NCBI RefSeq assembly: GCF_030272615.1
Contig: NC_081410.1
Span: 119,784,640 to 119,848,639, forward strand
Direction: 5' to 3'
DNA length: 64,000 nt
Source of the DNA: Cryptomeria japonica
Lineage: Eukaryota > Streptophyta > Pinopsida > Cupressales > Cupressaceae
How positions within the stretch are numbered: the first letter of the stretch is position 1; the number at the start of each line of letters is the position of its first letter. The notes under the pieces are model-generated. The model was not told the DNA's origin. It did no database searches and saw only the letters and a program-made list of their open reading frames with translations. The translations under genes were made by a program, and so were the position numbers. This document shows positions 10,328 to 21,119 of the stretch, piece after piece.

Positions 10328-11701
10328 TGTACACACATAAATTTTTCCACTAAATTAAATAAATATTTAATATTTATTTGATACACTAATATTCCTCTAT
10401 TAATTAATTCATTCAATCCCCGTTTTGCTATTTTAATTAAATAAATTACATAAATTTATTGAAATTAAAATCTCTATCTATAACCCAGTTATTAAATAAA
10501 TCTAATTTATTTAATTTCCCTCATTCCTCTCATTTAAATAAATCAACATTTATTTAAAAACACAAATCAAATTAACCCCTTTCCTCATTTAAATAAATAA
10601 ATATTTATTTAAATCTCTAAATCCCACCCCACTTGCATTTTCCTACAAATGCAAGTTGCACCAATAAATAGATTTTATTTCTAAATAAAATCCCATTTTC
10701 TCTCACCCACCAAACCCACTTGCATCCTAAACCCCTTCTAGATTCTTCTAATCCATTCCAAATTAGCCTAATCCCCCTCCCTAATTATTGTCACGTTCCC
10801 AAGCAAAGAGAAGTCACTTCTCAAAGCCTTTAAAGTCTTTGAAATGCATTAGAGGATTTTTATCCTTCAACAAGTTAACCCCCAAAGTCTTCTAAACCAT
10901 TTACGGCTCTTACAGGTCTCTTCAAGCATTTATTGCTTTGACCATGGTTATCCCCATTAACTCTTGCACGAGAGTTTATCCATTGGATAAAGGCATTATT
11001 CATTGGATAAAAGCTTTATTCACTAACTCAAGCCTAACCAAACCCTCCCAAGGTAACTTTCATGTCATCTCAAGCATTTAATGATTCTTCCCTCTCCTCT
11101 CAAGCCATCTCATGTTGATATTTGTCATCATGGGATTGATTAACTTTCAATCCTAGCCCTTGTTAAGATTATTCAATCTTGACCATCCATTGCTCTATTT
11201 CCCCTATAAATAGAGCTCTTATTCTTCATTTTTTAGGACCAGAAGTCATTTGTGCATCAAACTTATAGTCATTTTAGAGAGCATTAAAAAGCACTTGCAT
11301 TGTTATTATTCTAACATTTACATAGACTATTTAGGTGTTTTTTAATAGTAAATCATTTACACTTGCATAAGCATTTGTTTTCATTTTCACAACCATCTTG
11401 AATCTTCATATGGCATCCATGGATAATGCAAAAAGATGAGAGTTGCATTCATGTGGGACTTGGAGAGGAGAGTAACAAGGGAGGAATATCTATGAGCATT
11501 TTGGGGAGAATCTTAGGGGGCTTTCTTTCCCTTTTTCGTTTATGTATGCTTCTTATTGTATGCTTTATATCTCTCTTGATATGCATGTTAAGGTTTTTAG
11601 GTTCATTTGTGTTTCGTTTTGGTTGTGACTAATCTACTAACATTTGAGCTTGTCTTTTGTACCTTGTGCCCCTTTTGACGTGCATCGAGAAGAGATTTAC
11701 A
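10328..11701 (+). mobile_element. Probable LTR inserted in the older Tat element (borders tentative)
   Basis: It starts TGTACACACATAAATTTTTCC-like and ends ATTTACA, flanked by GGAAG (10,323-10,327) and AGAAG (11,702-11,706), which could be a 5-bp target duplication with one mismatch. It is AT-rich, with alternating ATTAAATAAAT blocks and a TATA box, CTATAAATAGAG, near 11,210. It lies between the G-patch and RT parts of the minus-strand element, which is why I call it an insertion. No coding domain is seen. The short open frame near 11,430-11,630 is hydrophobic and not convincing. Confidence 0.4.
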
Positions 11702-12148
11702 AGAAGTAGACATCACATTCACATTGAGTGGTGGTTGATGGGAAACTTTGTTTGGAATTGAAGGACTATAACCGTGACCAAATGAATCCTCATGCATGAT
11801 GGGTTCTATGCGAACTTTGATTCATTGTTCATTTATTCTACAACCATTGCCTCTATATCCACTATTAGATAAGATATAAAAATCAAGACCATAAAAGGAT
11901 GTCATTTTTTATATAAATGGTAGAGCCTCATAATTCTCAACTTCACATGAAGAGGAATAATTAGAAGACTTTGTTGAAGTAGAAGCAGCTACAAAATTAA
12001 TCTTAGATTGTTTAGAAGAAGTTGAAGTTTTCATGGATGTCACCAAATCTTCCTTCCGAGTCTTAAGTTCTAATGGAGGGACTTTAAACTCTCCAACATA
12101 GGAGGTGTAAAGTCTAATGATTCTCAATCACCCTCTAAGAGTAATGTC
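11702..12148 (-). pseudogene. Linker and G-patch-like segment of the older Tat element
   Basis: Read on the minus strand, a Ser/Lys-rich linker (TSTSSKQSK, SSNYSSSCE) is followed by YGLDFYILSNSGYRGNG and, after a stop, IKVRIEPIMHEDSFGHGY. The spacing of Gly and aromatic residues matches a G-patch (GF-IL-K-GY-G-GLG, then P-E-GLGY), a short glycine-rich nucleic-acid or helicase-binding motif. The large element has one in the same place (23,707-24,228). Position between protease and RT agrees. Stops show decay. Confidence 0.6.
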
Positions 12149-12499
12149 TTAAGGTGAAGGAGTGTCATTAATAGGAGATGGTGTATCCACTTCCATTGAA
12201 GAATGATTTGCACAATTCAAAGGAAATTTTGACCCTACTTCCATTTGTAAACAACATTGCAAATTCTTATCAAATTCCAATTTGTACATCTTTTTATTGT
12301 AAATGATTTTTATTCTGTGATGAAGAGTAGAAGGGACTGCTTGCATAACATGAATCCACAATCTACTTAGAAGGAGTTTGTATGTGAGGGTATCGAGCAT
12401 GACATGGATATGTGTGGGTAAAGTCATATGACTTACTATAACAGGCAATGTGATTATACCTAATGACTATCTACCAACATTATCAAGACAATGGAGAGA

Positions 12500-12576
<77 letters not shown>

Positions 12577-12633
12577 AGGTTGAACGAGGGAGGTATCCAC
12601 ATTGTTTTGATGCAATATATTTATGCTACAAAC
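12149..12633 (-). pseudogene. Retropepsin (protease) of the older Tat element, C-terminal part
   Basis: Minus-strand reading gives CSINILHQNNVDTSLVQP, then a Ser-Leu run encoded by the (GA)n tract, then LPTHIHVMLDTLTYKLLLSR and LWIHVMQAVPSTLHHRIK. The last part is the well-known LGRPWIH-M-AVPST-HQ-IKF block that ends Ty3/gypsy proteases. The catalytic-Asp part lies beyond the solo LTR, at 13,670-13,740. The enzyme would cleave Gag-Pol. The (GA)n expansion, frameshift and insertion make it inactive. Confidence 0.75.
12494..12573. repeat. (GA)n microsatellite inside the protease frame
   Basis: Almost pure GA repeat of about 80 bp, with one interruption (GATAGA near 12,512). It interrupts the older protease frame where a Ser-Leu-Ser string would be expected, so it probably grew from a short TCTCTC seed there. 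Confidence 0.95.
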
Positions 12634-13669
12634 TATAGACACTTAAATTTGGCTGATTAATCTAATCAAATAAAATCTCCTAAGTCCCTTGTATTAGTTG
12701 AATAATTCATGTTATTTAATTAAGATCAAGTATTCCTTTTGGCTAAATTAATTAAATGAAGCTATGCCCCATTAGCTGATTAATTAACCAATCTATTAAT
12801 TAATTGATCTCCCCTTTCCAATCCCTTTAATTAATTAATTCAATTAAGTAATTCCCCCCCTTTCCATCCCCTTATTTGAATTAAATAAATTTAAATATTC
12901 CTTTATGATCACATGTCTCCTAACTTTTAACTACCTAGCCTAACCCCCCATCTAACTTACCCCCTATCCTTACCCTTGGGTTCTAACTACCCTATCCTCC
13001 CTAACCAACCTTATCATATCCCTTCTAACCTCTTCCCACATGTGTGCACATTCCTAAGTATCTTTTTATTTAATAAAAAGATATTCCTATTTGGGTGGTT
13101 ATTCCCTAAATAGACATGTGTCCTTGAGGACACATGTGTCCCTCCTTCGGGACACTTGTCTCTTCCCTTTGAGCCCTAAAGTGTGGAATCTTCTTCCACA
13201 TGGCTCCCTTTGGAGTTCCATTTGTTCTCCTTGAGGACAAGTGTTTCATTCTCTCACCTCCTGTCCTTCCTTTCATCTCCTATATAAACTGTCCCTTTTC
13301 TATGCATTTCATCCACTTTTCATATATCATATCCTCATAATGCCAAAATGATCCACTCTCACTCAACCATATCGTCACTATGCCAAAATCACTACTCATC
13401 CCATATCTCACTTTCATCAACCATCATCCATCATCATTTGCATCAATAAACATGGAGCAATATCGAACATCCGAAGACATCATCGAGCACACATAAAATC
13501 AAGGAATAATCAAATTGAAGCAAACATTTTAGTTTGTGTTGCATTATTATTTTAGTTTCGTTTTGATTTTATCGTTCTGATATTGAGGTGTATGATGTCT
13601 TGTGTTTGCTTGATTAATTATCTTGTCTTTTAATCCTTTTGTATTCGTGCACACATTTTTCATCGCACA
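12634..13669 (+). mobile_element. Solo LTR (1,036 bp) with 5-bp target duplication
   Basis: It starts TATAGACACTTAAATTTGG (the TG end changed to TA) and ends ATCGCACA, flanked by CAAAC at 12,629-12,633 and 13,670-13,674. A TATA-box-like CTATATAAACTG lies near 13,280, so orientation is plus. It splits the protease frame of the older element between the catalytic Asp and the rest of the domain. A solo LTR is left when the two LTRs of an element recombine. Confidence 0.75.
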
Positions 13670-14186
13670 CAAACATTAAGTCCTTATCAATTATCAATTA
13701 ATGTATGCCTTATCCCATGTTTATTAATGAGAACAATAATCACGAGGGGCACATATCAATTTTGAACTTCCAAAGGTGGTAACTCATGTTGTGAAAATAC
13801 AATATCTAACTTTTTTGCATGCATAAACTATAACAAGAATGCTACACCATTCGATCTCATAGAAGGTGGAACCACTATCTTCTGCAAGCCCTCTTGGAGT
13901 ATCCCATGGTATGTTGATGAAGTTTGAATCAATTCCCAAAGGGAGATCTTAGCTGGAATAGCACGAAGTTGCTCAAAAAGACCATACTACATTCTAAAGT
14001 ATTGAGTAAGACAAGGTACGAAAGGAAGCACAAGTTGAGAAGTAGGAGCAAATTTTATAGGATTATGTTGCTTATTTTTTTCATGTTATACATGTGAGCA
14101 ACTATATTATAACGACTTTATTGTAATAGTTGTTGATTCATCCTACTAGTTTGAGTGAGTTATTTTTCAAAGTTTAATAGTGATTA
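13670..14186 (-). pseudogene. Gag-protease junction of the older Tat element
   Basis: Minus-strand reading gives the pre-protease block FEQLRAIPAKISLWELIQTSS and then LDIVFSQHELPPLE. After a decayed part it reads TLIDN-stop-stop-GLNVC, the catalytic Asp motif (ID-N-G-x-LN) of a plant retropepsin. The frame continues at 12,633 after the solo LTR. The 5' part of the same element resumes at 30,182, beyond the 16-kb insertion. Confidence 0.65.
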
Positions 14187-14191
14187 GGAGG
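14187..14191. repeat. Target-site duplication, left copy (16-kb element)
   Basis: GGAGG here and at 30,177-30,181 flank the LTR termini TGTTTATGG and GGTGTCTACA. A perfect 5-bp duplication shows that both LTRs belong to one insertion. Confidence 0.9.
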
Positions 14192-14958
14192 TGTTTATGG
14201 TAAAAATGGAAACAACAATATTGAAAGATTAAATGAATTCAACCACAAAACGCTAGCCCAACAACAACAAAGATCCACCATAACATATGAATATTACCTA
14301 AGACAATGCAAATCAACAAAATCACAAAGATTATACCATCACATGTCCACTAGGGTTTGGATCTCCATTCTTTCTATCTCCATTGATCTTGATTGATATA
14401 TTTTCTCTCAGAATTTATGTGTGCACAAGAGCTCAACAAAGAACGGGAATGTGGTTGCAAGTAGGCTTGATCGCATATGAAAGTTCAAATGCTAGTCCAG
14501 GAGTTAGGGTTGATAATGAAGGAAGCATCTCCTTATATAGAAGACACTATAAGAAATGGAGGGATAAGATTGAGAGGTGTAAAAGATAAATGGTCGGCTA
14601 GGATTAAAGGGTAGGTAGAGAAAATAAGAAAATAATGAAAGGGTAGGTAGTGTAAGAATTAAGAGATGAATGACATGTGTCATGGATAGAAAAGACTAAA
14701 GAATTAAATAAATAAATATTTATTTAATTAATAGAGGAAGTGGGATCAATTAAATAAATGAAATATTTATTTAATTTAGGAAAAGGATAATTTAAATAAA
14801 TAAATGTATTTATTTAAATGAGAAATAAGGCTAGAAAAGGATAAATGGATTAATTAAATAAATAAAGATTTATTTAATTAATAGAAGAATTAGGCTTAAA
14901 ATAATTAAATAAATAAAGATATTGATTTAATTAGACAGGACAATTTTAGGTGTCTACA
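14192..14958 (-). repeat. 3' LTR of the 16-kb element (767 bp)
   Basis: It spans TGTTTATGGT to GGTGTCTACA on the plus strand, matching 29,406-30,176 and the solo LTR at 33,302-34,074 over the whole length. The right half holds several blocks of AATTAAATAAATA followed by its near-complement, giving local hairpin potential. The short open frame near 14,383-14,589 recurs in the other LTR simply because LTRs are duplicates. Confidence 0.93.
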
Positions 14959-14972
14959 TTTTGCCCCTCTTT
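14959..14972 (-). other. Polypurine tract of the 16-kb element
   Basis: On the minus strand AAAGAGGGGCAAAA directly precedes the 3' LTR, identical to the tract at 4105-4118. Confidence 0.85.
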
Positions 14973-15294
14973 GGCCCAATGCAGCTTGTTGCTTTGTTTC
15001 AAAGAAGATAAGATGAAGTGATACAAAGTTGCCCCAAGATGGGAATGATATGCCCCCTCGAAAGATTGGATGGAAATGTTTGAAAAGATCGTAGACAATC
15101 TCTCGATAATAAAGAAAGGCTAGAAAAGACTAACAAGATAGGATAGAGTGACAGAGTCACGGGATAAAGAAGACTGACTCAGGAGACTAGGGCTAGGGTA
15201 GTCTATAAGATAGACTATGAGGGAAAACATCCTCATTGTCATCCACACGTCTAAGAGATCAGAGTGTAGAGAGAGCAGAGAGCAGTCAACAATA

Positions 15295-15360
15295 ATGGCA
15301 TTGGTGCACAGATTCGACCATGTTTGTCGATATCAGAGGCCAGCAGATGTAGGAGAGTCG
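15295..15360 (+). pseudogene. Possible first coding exon of the antisense gene
   Basis: ATG at 15,295 opens 22 codons (MALVHRFDHVCRYQRPADVG, then ES) that end exactly at a strong splice donor, TCG/GTAAGTACC (GT at 15,361). A pyrimidine-poor acceptor candidate, TTGACTGTAG, ends at 16,367, just before the PMD-like frame, which would give an intron of about 1 kb. The phase does not join cleanly to the PMD frame, so either a frameshift has occurred or the exon model is wrong. Confidence 0.4.
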
Positions 15361-15529
15361 GTAAGTACCACAAAACCTCTTTGTACCTTGTTGCATTAAT
15401 TATTGTCATAAATGCATGTCACGTAGTACAATAAATGCACTTTAGGTAGGTTGAAAAAAAAGTCAAGCAAGGGGAAAAATGCCAAGGGGTGTTTGCATTG
15501 GTGCCAAGAACGCCTATGATTTCAGTAGT

Positions 15530-15710
15530 GTCTATGTTCAATGCGAGTGTGTCTATGTATTGCAGGCGCGTTTGTGAAGGGCAGGTGCGTCTGTGTAGAA
15601 TAGAAGCATGTTTGTGTGATTCAGGCGCGTCTGTGCAGGGCAGGTGTGTTTGTGAAGTATGCACGCGTGTTTGTGTCATGAATGCGCGTTTATGTCTTCA
15701 AGGTCAAATC
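15530..15710 (+). repeat. Degenerate GCGTCTGTG array, 3' region of the 16-kb element
   Basis: About eight spaced copies of a GCGYKTxTGTG-like core (exact GCGTCTGTG at 15,587-15,595 and 15,627-15,635), often preceded by GGCAGG or CAGGC. The complementary word CACAGACGC occurs in the element's leader (27,830-27,838 and 29,138-29,146). Confidence 0.7.
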
Positions 15711-16076
15711 GGCAATTTTGTGATAAAAATACGTTGTCGATTGGATAAGTTGTTGAGAGGATACACTCAAGCAGGTCCTCTAGGGAAGACTAGGAATAAT
15801 CGATAGGGTTAGGATCGACAATTCTGTGATAGAACATACGTTGCCAACCAAGAAACTACTCGAGGATACACTCAACCAGAGACCCTAGGATAGGATAGAG
15901 CGAGGCACTTTGTGATGAACAAGGAGTACCATAGAAATTGACAATTCTGCGATATAACATATGTTACCAATTGGATTAAGCTAAAATTGACAATTCTATG
16001 ATAGAACATACGTTGTCAAATTGGATAAGCTACTCAAGAGGATACACTCAAGTAGGTGCCCTTAAAGATAGGATAA
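15711..16076 (+). repeat. Degenerate GACAATTCTGTGATAGAACATAC repeats
   Basis: Related phrases start near 15,709, 15,819, 15,939 and 15,987. Each has a GACAATTCTxTGATA core, a TACGTTGxCAA word and, in most, GGATACACTCAAxxAGG. Spacing varies (about 110, 120 and 48 bp). No coding sense is apparent. It lies in the candidate intron of the antisense gene. Confidence 0.65.
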
Positions 16077-16342
16077 AAGCAACACTTTGTGATGAACAGG
16101 GAGTACTACTAGGATAGAGTGCCATGTGATAGATATAAGCACTAGGGTAAAAAGCAGCACTTTGTGATGAACAAGGAGTACTACTAGGATTGAGTGCCAT
16201 ATGATGGATATAAGCACTAGGATAAAAAGTAGTACTTTGTGATGAACATGGAGTACCACTAGGATAGAGTGCCATATGATAAATATACGCACTAGGATAA
16301 AAAGCAACACTTTGTGATGAACAGGGAGTACCACTAGGATTA
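16077..16342 (+). repeat. 75-bp tandem repeat, 3.5 units
   Basis: Units begin at 16,077, 16,152, 16,227 and 16,302 (three complete 75-bp units and a partial). Each contains ACACTTTGTGATGAACA and CACTAGGATAAAAAG-like text. As 75 is a multiple of three, the minus strand stays open through the array and would read as a 25-residue repeat (ALYPSSTPCSSQS core). This may be chance preservation of an open frame by periodicity. Confidence 0.9.
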
Positions 16343-16369
16343 ACACAGTTGATTTGCTTGACTGTAGGA

Positions 16370-17590
16370 GGACCTATCGATGCCGAGTCACAGGAGAGAT
16401 TCCCTTCGACTTAGATTTTGCGAGTAGAGCTGACATTCGAGGATAGAGCAGCAGTTGAGGCTATGGGCATGCGATACATTATGTATGTGCCTGAGTTTTG
16501 GGCGAACATGGGGTTGCCGACTGTTTTAGCTGAGAGATGGCATTCAGAGACATACACATTTCATTTGTCGATGGGTGAGACGACATTTACCTTAGAGGAT
16601 GTGTATAGGATACTGCGAATACTGATCAATGGGGAGCTGGTTCCTTATGATCAAGAGGGAGATAAGGATGCACTGAGATGAGTGTTTCAGGATCCAGGAG
16701 TGGAGATGAGGGTTGGACATGTGGCGTGGGACACTATGACAGCTACAGGATTGGCTCTATCGACGGTGCTGGCAGGAGTGATTAGCAGATTCCTATGTCC
16801 GGACAGGGCGACACGAGGGTTGGTTGTGGGATAGGGGAGGACTCTGGAGACATTGGTGACTAAGCACACTGAGTTTACAATGGGGGTTGTGTCTGCTGGC
16901 ACACTTGTATTATAGATACATCATTTTGTGTATCACGAATCAACAAGATTAGGATGCAGAGTGACATTGTTGCAGGTATGGGCATATGAGCATCTGTCGG
17001 TTACACGATCGATACATTGTAGAGGCAAGAGACATGGGCGCAGTTATGTGCATCTGTATGACGTGATTACTTCACAGTCATAGACTGGGAGGCTAGAGTA
17101 TTGGTGCAAGGTTATTGACGAGATAGACAATGTGGTATGGAGGCCTTACTTAAACTGTGAGGAGTGGGAGGATGATGCAATGGAGCTGCCATATGTATTC
17201 AAGAGCAGGAATTTGATAGGGAGGACACCATATATTATTGAGAGGCATTTGATAGACAAGGTATGCAGGCAGTTCGACAAGATACAACAGATGCCATGGG
17301 GGTCAGGGATGTATGCGCGGACGATGAGGGATTAGGTGCATTTAGGGCCATTATTATCATATGATCAGGTTGTGACACAGATGCTATAGATGGTTCCCAT
17401 GCCTTGGGACATATGGGTAGATGTGGAGGATGCAAGGATGAATGCAGAGTACACTGCATATTGGGCAGAGCATTCGTTTCCACGACTAACAGATCCAAGG
17501 GAGCCGACAGAGGGAGATGGTGGAAGTGATGGAGATGATATTGGGATGGTGGAGGCAGAGGCCGATGACAGAGGTGGGGTGCAATGGTAG
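16370..17590 (+). pseudogene. Plant mobile domain (PMD, MAIN/MAIL-like) gene carried antisense in the Tat element
   Basis: One frame runs through 407 codons with about seven stops (including 16,679-16,681, near 16,831, near 16,912 and 17,333-17,335). It reads AERWHSETYTFHLSMGETT then FTLEDVYRILRI, the characteristic W-E-THTFHLP-GEMT-TLEDV-ILG block at the start of the PMD (PF10536-type). Further on comes LLQVWAYEHLSVTR, the LLQ-WAWEHL block, then WRPYLNCEEWEDD and an acidic tail GDGGSDGDD. Plant MAIN/MAIL proteins act in nuclear gene silencing and genome stability, and related PMD genes are known in transposable elements (established knowledge). It is on the strand opposite to pol, between integrase and the 3' LTR. 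Family assignment rests on motif recall, not a search. Confidence 0.65.
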
Positions 17591-18254
17591 AGAGGAGAGT
17601 GTCTCTGAGGAGAGAGAGCAGAGAAGAGAGACAGGTGCATGTAGTGAGGGGTAGAGGTGGATTGTCGTTACAAGTGCCAACAGCACAGGTTCCCAGATAG
17701 GTATAGGGACGGGGATAGGGACAGTGGCAACCACAAGAGCAACCATAGGGACAGGGTGAGGGGGAGAGGAGGAGGATGAGCTACTATCCTTGAGGGAGAT
17801 CTACCAAGGACATGCAGATGAGATCCAGGATCTGGAGAGGGATATGACTAGGCTTAGGAGAAAACTGAGGGATACTGAGCGGGAGAGGGATCAGGCTATT
17901 TAATGCTATACAGAGGCTGAGACAACACTGAGGACAGGGAGGCAGGTAGCAAAGGACACAGGGGCCATATACACCCATGTTCTGTAGGCAGGGGAGGAGA
18001 TAGCCTACTAGCTAGACCTATACTATGGAGTGGAACCACTAGATCAGCAGGCTAGGAGCTTCCGGAGACCATCGTGGATGACGACGACCTTTGGAGGGAG
18101 AGACAGGAGACAGACGTCTAGCGGTGGGGTCATGGGTCCTCCACCACTACTAGATAGAGGGGGTAGGAGAGATGATCCTAGGGCGGGTCCTTCCAGGGCT
18201 CAAACTCCATCAAGGCCAGCCGAATCTGAGGGAGGGAGTTCATCGTATCCTTAG
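17591..18254 (+). pseudogene. C-terminal coiled coil and basic tail of the antisense gene
   Basis: After a frameshift, another frame (in phase at 17,790 and 18,030) continues with LREIYQGHADEIQDLERDMT, then RLRRKLRDTERERDQAI. This is a charged heptad-like coiled coil. It ends in an Arg/Gly/Ser/Pro-rich tail (GGRRDDPRAGPSRAQTPSR) and stops at 18,252-18,254. TAA or TAG codons at about 17,900, 17,983 and 18,009 break it. I infer it is the end of the PMD-like protein: globular domain, acidic linker, coiled coil, disordered tail. Confidence 0.5.
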
Positions 18255-19640
18255 AGGGCTCCCTATGTATCGGTTTTGTATGATGATGTAGACACCTTCG
18301 GGTGATGTTGTAGCCATATGATTTTGACATCATTGGATCATGACACTTATGATTTTGATATATATATATATATATATATATGAGATGATTCATCCTTGTG
18401 CCAGCTATATGCATGTGTACCTATGTGATGTTGCTTTTATGTGATGCATGTTTCTATGTGATGCTTATGTATGGGTGCAAATATGTACGTGACGAAATAC
18501 AATATTTTTGTTTTTTTATGTTTTTATATGTTATGCATATGTGAATGTATGAAATGCAGATGAATATGAAAAAGGAAATAATGGGATGCATGACGAGAAT
18601 GTAAAATGTGCTAACATGTGTTGTGTGCAAGATGTGATGTAATTGTGATATCTATATGTATGTATGAAATACTGATATGTGGTTATGTAGGTGCAAACTA
18701 CATGAAATGCATATATTTTTTTGGTGTGTCATTATACTCAGTCATGTGATAACGGGCTTCACAGACTCAAAAAGGATGATGGAGGTCAATCAAGAAAGGG
18801 GGATAAAAGATAGAAGATATGGAAATGAAAGAGCTTCTTGTGCTATTATCATCATTGAGCTTTATTATGGAAAATAGGTTATGACAATCTAGGTATATGT
18901 TTGACCTAGAAAGTCATTGTACCTATTTGCATGGAGATCAGATAGTCGCAAACAAGGAATGCCCCAGTTCACACTAGACTCTCAGTGTCCTCATATCCTT
19001 GGAAAAGTCATAGCATTACTAAGAGACAATCTATAGACAACAAAGAAAAATAGGTGACGATACCGCATCCTTTCCTTTCTAGTCAAAGACATCCTAGAGA
19101 TAAAATCTCTAGTCAGAGACATCCCACAAAAGCTAAAAGACATGTCAGCAAAAGATAAAATCAAAAGAAAATCAAGACTCGACACCCACATTCACTGTAG
19201 TCCTCAAGTTTAGTGTCTCTTGTCACTTGTATGTCTATTTGATTATGGTTACAATATTTACTTTCACAAAAGGATAGATAGCACTGAACCATAATGTTGT
19301 TTGAGTTTGTTGAAGCCCATTGTTGTTGTCGTGTCTCCTCTGAAACTGACTGAATCCATTAAACGAAGACTTTATTGTGGAGAATAGAGAACTTTATTAT
19401 GGATTGGCAATGCAAGTGTTGCTTTATTGTGGATTGTGTGCGGATAGACTAAAGAAAACTGGAAGAAACTGTACTCCTCAGGACGTGTGATGCTCTTAGT
19501 TCCACACCCATCACTAGACGTAGGATTTGCCTTGGGCACTGATAGGAGTTGATTTATTATGGATGGAAAGGTTGTGAGTGTGTGCAAAGTGAAAGGATGG
19601 AATTGAATCCTGAATGAGGGAGGAGAAATGTCTCTACACA
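18255..19640. other. Spacer between antisense gene and integrase
   Basis: No supported gene. It holds a (TA)n tract at 18,359-18,381, TGTGATGCATG-like dispersed words (18,420-18,670) and AT-rich sequence. The two genes converge here, so 3' ends of both transcripts should lie in this stretch. Confidence 0.5.
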
Positions 19641-19663
19641 TGTCATCGGTGACCCAATTTTGA

Positions 19664-19686
19664 CCATGGTACTTGCCAAGGGTGCC
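19664..19686 (-). other. Conserved post-integrase motif
   Basis: On the minus strand, CCCTTGGCAAGTACCATGG preceded by GGTGGCA. The plus-strand element at 2158-2179 has almost the same string. It follows the integrase stop by about 75 bp. Confidence 0.55.
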
Positions 19687-19761
19687 ACCAAAGCGGTTTT
19701 CCCTCGGGTTTTTTATTTTTATTTATTTATTTGTATTTTTAAATTAGGATATTCTGAAGAG

Positions 19762-20830
19762 CTATGTGTGAAACCTATGTAGGTGCATGTTGTTGATAGG
19801 ATCCTCCAAAGGTTCGCCCTCTATGGTTGAGAGCTGATATGCACCGAACCCATAGGCTAATGTGATGATGTAAGGACCAAGCCAATTTGGTTCGAACTTG
19901 CCCTTCTTCTCTCTATCTTTCTGATTTTTAGGATTTTCTTTGAGAACTAAGTCACCTACCTCAAATATACGAGGCTTCACTTTGTGATTGTAACTACGAC
20001 TCATCCGTTGTTGATAAGCCTTAAGATGATTAAAAGCAGTTTGTCTTTGTTCATCCAATAGTTCTAGTTCTTGTAAGCGAGAGACCCTGTAGTCTTCATC
20101 ACTAATAATGTTCTGCAAAGAGACTCGTAAAGATGGTAACTCGACCTTAATAGGCAGGATAGCTTCGACGACATAGACAAGTGAATAAGGTGTGGATCCT
20201 GTAGGTGTGCGATAAGCCCAAAGTGCGGGATTAAGTTGGATATGCCAATTTCGGCCAACGTCATCGACTGTCTTTTTGAGGCTTTTAAGAATAGTTTTAT
20301 TAGACACCTCATCTTGAACATTACCTTGGGGGTAATATGGAGTGGAGAAACAATGATTAATATCAAATCGATCACAAAGTTCATGAACATCCTGGTTTTT
20401 GAAGGGACATCCATTGTCGGTGATGATGGAAAGAGGAATATCGTATCAGCAAATGATATAGTTGAGAATGAATGTAGCAATTTGTTTTTCACTGACTTGT
20501 GTAAGAGGCACGACTTCAATCTATTTTGTGAAATACTCTGTGGCAGTGATAATGAATTTGTGGCCATTGGAAGAAGGAGGGTGAATCTTGTGTATGAGAT
20601 CGAGTCCCCATTGACAAAAGGACAAAGGAATCGCAATCGATTGAAGTTCTTGTGATGGTGCATGAATAAGGTCTCCATGAATTTGACATTGTTTACATTT
20701 CTTGATAAACTAATATGAGTTTTTTTCCATATTGGGCCAGTAATATCTAGTCCTGATGAGTTTCTTGGCTAAGGTAGGACCACTAGAATGTAGACCACGT
20801 ATTCCTTCGTGAACTTCATGTAACACAATC
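19762..20830 (-). pseudogene. Integrase of the 16-kb Tat element
   Basis: On the minus strand the zinc-binding start is HEVHEGIRGLHSSGPTLAKK then RYYWPNM, followed by CKQCQIH (HHCC finger). The catalytic core has FCQWGLDLIH (Asp), SIITDNGCPFKNQDVH (Asp) and VQDEVSNKTILKSLKK (Glu, with GQAE altered to VQDE). The C-terminal part has YRTPTGSTPYSLVY, the VGDLVLKENPK-type strand, NWLGPYIITLAYGFGAYQL and NNMHLHRFHT. There is no chromodomain, as expected for Tat. Stops at about 20,710, in YFTK-stop-IEV and in YIIC-stop-YDI show decay. The enzyme would insert the DNA copy into the genome. Confidence 0.9.
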
Positions 20831-21119
20831 TGAGCTTCGTCCATTTCTAAACATCTAAGGAGAGTGCCATCTAGACCTCGACGATATAGGATATCGGCTA
20901 AAATGATGTATCGGGAAGATTGGCGAATGAAAGTACGACGTTGGTTGTTGGATAAGTTCGGAGGAAGGGTGTTGTTACGAAGGTATGTGAAAATGGAACT
21001 GTATAACTGGGAATCAGGACCAACGACACATATCATCTCAGTAGGATTGATCTCGTATGAGGGAACCAAAAGGTTATCCACCAAGAACTCGTAGCGGGTT
21101 TCATTATGCAGTAGATCGA

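Noticed and set aside
12460-12642. Open frame with a long Ser-Leu repeat taken as a small gene
   Set aside because: The repeat is the (GA)n microsatellite, and the flanking residues are retropepsin text of the older Tat element.
14383-14589. 68-codon plus-strand frame repeated at 29,597-29,803
   Set aside because: Both lie in LTRs of one element. Their similarity comes from LTR duplication, and the third LTR does not keep the frame.
16077-16342. Regular repeats as a CRISPR array
   Set aside because: Contiguous 75-bp units without spacers, in plant retrotransposon DNA.
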